Source: Bryobacterales bacterium (GTDB lineage: Bacteria; Acidobacteriota; Terriglobia; Bryobacterales; Bryobacteraceae). From it: a stretch of 15,463 nucleotides of DNA. The stretch lies in contig PKZC01000303.1 in the NCBI GenBank assembly GCA_003132905.1, positions 5,690 to 21,152 on the forward strand. Direction: 5' to 3'. Made by a program: the position numbers and the translations under genes. This document shows, piece by piece, positions 14,052 to 15,463 of this stretch (position 1 is the stretch's first letter; the number at the start of each line of letters is the position of its first letter). The notes beneath the pieces were generated by a model. It ran no database searches. It was not told the origin of the DNA and saw only the letters and a program-made list of their open reading frames with translations.

Positions 14052-15463
14052 ATGTTTAAAAACGTTGTGGCCACGCCGCCATTTTTGTTGCTCCGGGCAG
14101 GGCTGATTCTGGTCCTTATGTCGGCGCTCGGGTACGCGGCGAACTCTTTGACGGTGGTTTCCAGCGCGAGTGATTTTCAGCCCGTAGCACCTGCGTCCAT
14201 CGTGACGGCCTTTGGTTCCGATGTGGCGACAACAATTTTGTCGGCTACTTCCGCTACTTGGCCTGTCTCGCTTGGGGGCACCACCGTGTCAATAAAGGAC
14301 AGCGGCGGAGTGGCACGCCCGGCTCCCATCGCATTTGTTTCGCCGGGGCAAGTAAATTTTCAAATCCCGGCGCAAACCGCCACGGGACCGGCCACGGCGA
14401 CTATCACCAGCTTCGACGGCACAGTTTCTACCGGTGCGGTATTGGTGGCTGCCGTGGCGCCGGGGCTTTTCGCGGCCAACAGCAATGGACAAGGGGCTGC
14501 TGCTGCGATCGTCATACAGGTTGCTTCCGATGGCTCGCAGACCTCGTCGCTCGCGTTCACCTGTGGCGCCACTCCCCTGAGTTGTGTACCGTCGCCGATC
14601 ACTGTGAATTCCACAAATGGCGCGGAGACCGTCTTGGAACTCTTCGGCACCGGCATCCAGGGCCGCAGTTCGCTCGCAGCCGTCACATGCACTATCGGTG
14701 GAACACCCGTGCAGGTGCTCTATGCGGGATCACAAAACACCTATCCCGGCCTGGACCAAGTGAACGTGGTGCTTCCGGCCAGCCTGGCGAATCAGGGCCA
14801 ACTCAGCGTGGTGCTCACGGTACAGGGACAGACCGCGAACACAGTTGTCATTGCCACAGGCGCGCCGATAAACACCACCCAAAACTTCTACGTCGCTCCT
14901 AATGGGAACGACCACTTTAGCGGAACGTTGCAGTCTCCGAATGCCAGCGCCACCGACGGTCCGTTCGCGTCGTTAGCCATGGCTCAGAGCGCGGTTAGAA
15001 ATCTACTCAGTTCCAATCCGGGACAGCCGGTATCGGTCATTCTTCGTGATGGCACTTACTATCTTCCGCTCAGTCCCACGAATCCGGGAATATTGAACTT
15101 CACTTTCGCCGATTCCGGTAGCGCCAATGCGGCGGTGACATGGCGAAATTACCCCGGTGAAACTCCGATTGTTAGCGGAGGCGTTCCGGTGAGCAGCACC
15201 TGGAAGAACGTTTCCGGCAACCTATGGCAGACGCAGTTACCGGCGAACACGCAACCTTTCGAGTATTTGTTCTACAACGGACAGCGGCGTCTGCGCTCCC
15301 GAGTTGCTGGAGCCAGCGGCGTCGGCTATTACGTGAATGATGGCGCGTGCGTTTCCACCATCACCGGCCAACCTGTGGAGAGGTCGCTGTGCAACCTGGG
15401 AACCTTTCTACGCGTAGCCGCTGAAATCGCTCCAACCGGCCCGGATGCTGCTTGCCCCAGCGT
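14052..15463 (+). CDS. Exported protein with N-terminal TIGR03437-like domain and beta-helix domain (3' end missing)
   Basis: ATG 14052 follows AAGG (14041-14044, seven bases away), and the frame stays open to the window end (470 codons). A signal peptide is clear: MFKN, then a long hydrophobic core RAGLILVLMSALGYAA, cleaved near residue 30. Residues ~35-276 match the acidobacterial TIGR03437 domain: VAPASIVTAFGSDVA, SPGQVNFQIP (about 97-106), VAPGLFAANSNGQG, ETVLELFGTGI and GLDQVNVVLPASLA. From residue 279 the sequence changes to FYVAPNGND...SGTLQSP, DGPFASLAMAQSAVR, VILRDGTYYL and NYPGETPIVSGG. This is the usual N-terminus of right-handed parallel beta-helix carbohydrate-active proteins (polysaccharide lyases, GH141-like hydrolases). 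A secreted polysaccharide-degrading or -binding role is likely; the activity is not decidable because the catalytic part is outside the window. TIGR03437 normally lies at the C-terminus, so this order is less common. Confidence 0.85.
   Translation, partial: MFKNVVATPPFLLLRAGLILVLMSALGYAANSLTVVSSASDFQPVAPASIVTAFGSDVATTILSATSATWPVSLGGTTVSIKDSGGVARPAPIAFVSPGQVNFQIPAQTATGPATATITSFDGTVSTGAVLVAAVAPGLFAANSNGQGAAAAIVIQVASDGSQTSSLAFTCGATPLSCVPSPITVNSTNGAETVLELFGTGIQGRSSLAAVTCTIGGTPVQVLYAGSQNTYPGLDQVNVVLPASLANQGQLSVVLTVQGQTANTVVIATGAPINTTQNFYVAPNGNDHFSGTLQSPNASATDGPFASLAMAQSAVRNLLSSNPGQPVSVILRDGTYYLPLSPTNPGILNFTFADSGSANAAVTWRNYPGETPIVSGGVPVSSTWKNVSGNLWQTQLPANTQPFEYLFYNGQRRLRSRVAGASGVGYYVNDGACVSTITGQPVERSLCNLGTFLRVAAEIAPTGPDAACPS

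Noticed and set aside
14258..14902. Plus-strand open frame of 214 codons in the right-hand gene
   Set aside because: It is out of frame with the TIGR03437/beta-helix protein, whose frame is continuous from 14052 to the end and matches known motifs.
1..15463. CRISPR array, tRNA, rRNA, transposase or phage genes
   Set aside because: I looked on both strands and found no regularly spaced repeats, cloverleaf-like sequences or recognisable mobile-element proteins.

Overview
The window looks like chromosomal DNA of an Acidobacteriota bacterium, most likely of the Solibacter/Bryobacter type. I base this on a TIGR03437-like domain (the 'Solibacter' domain) at the right end, on the run of secreted PQQ-like beta-propeller paralogues that are typical of that phylum, and on the moderately high GC. 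Every gene I accept lies on the + strand. I see no rRNA, tRNA, insertion sequence or CRISPR array.

Left edge (1-690): the 3' part of a GDP-mannose 3,5-epimerase-like gene. Then comes a 105-bp gap with a perfect 11-bp inverted repeat. Its 3' arm overlaps the Shine-Dalgarno of a possible 18-19 codon leader ORF, and that ORF overlaps the start of the next gene.

Centre (796-13863): eight tightly packed or overlapping genes that read as one transcription unit. In order they are propeller A, propeller B, propeller C, an exported PF04185 phosphoesterase (D), propeller E, propeller F, a PAPS-dependent sulfotransferase (G) and a fused ATP sulfurylase/APS kinase (H). A and E are close paralogues, B and C are close paralogues, and F is divergent. 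All five propellers carry an export signal or a candidate for one, and all share the same terminal blade. G and H form a sulfation module: H should make PAPS and G should transfer sulfate. F and G overlap as ATGA, so the secreted proteins and the sulfation genes are linked translationally.

The sulfurylase half of H has lost several residues of its nucleotide-binding signature, while its APS kinase half looks intact.

Right edge (13864-15463): immediately after H there is a 54-codon open frame that reads like the C-terminal end of a lost gene. It is followed by the start of a large exported protein with an N-terminal TIGR03437-like domain and a beta-helix (carbohydrate-active type) domain, cut by the window end.

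Working idea (inference): the operon makes a sulfated surface or extracellular glycoconjugate, possibly containing L-galactose or L-gulose from the epimerase. The exported propellers and phosphoesterase would act on it or bind it outside the cytoplasm. The linkage and protein families are visible in the sequence; the shared function is not.
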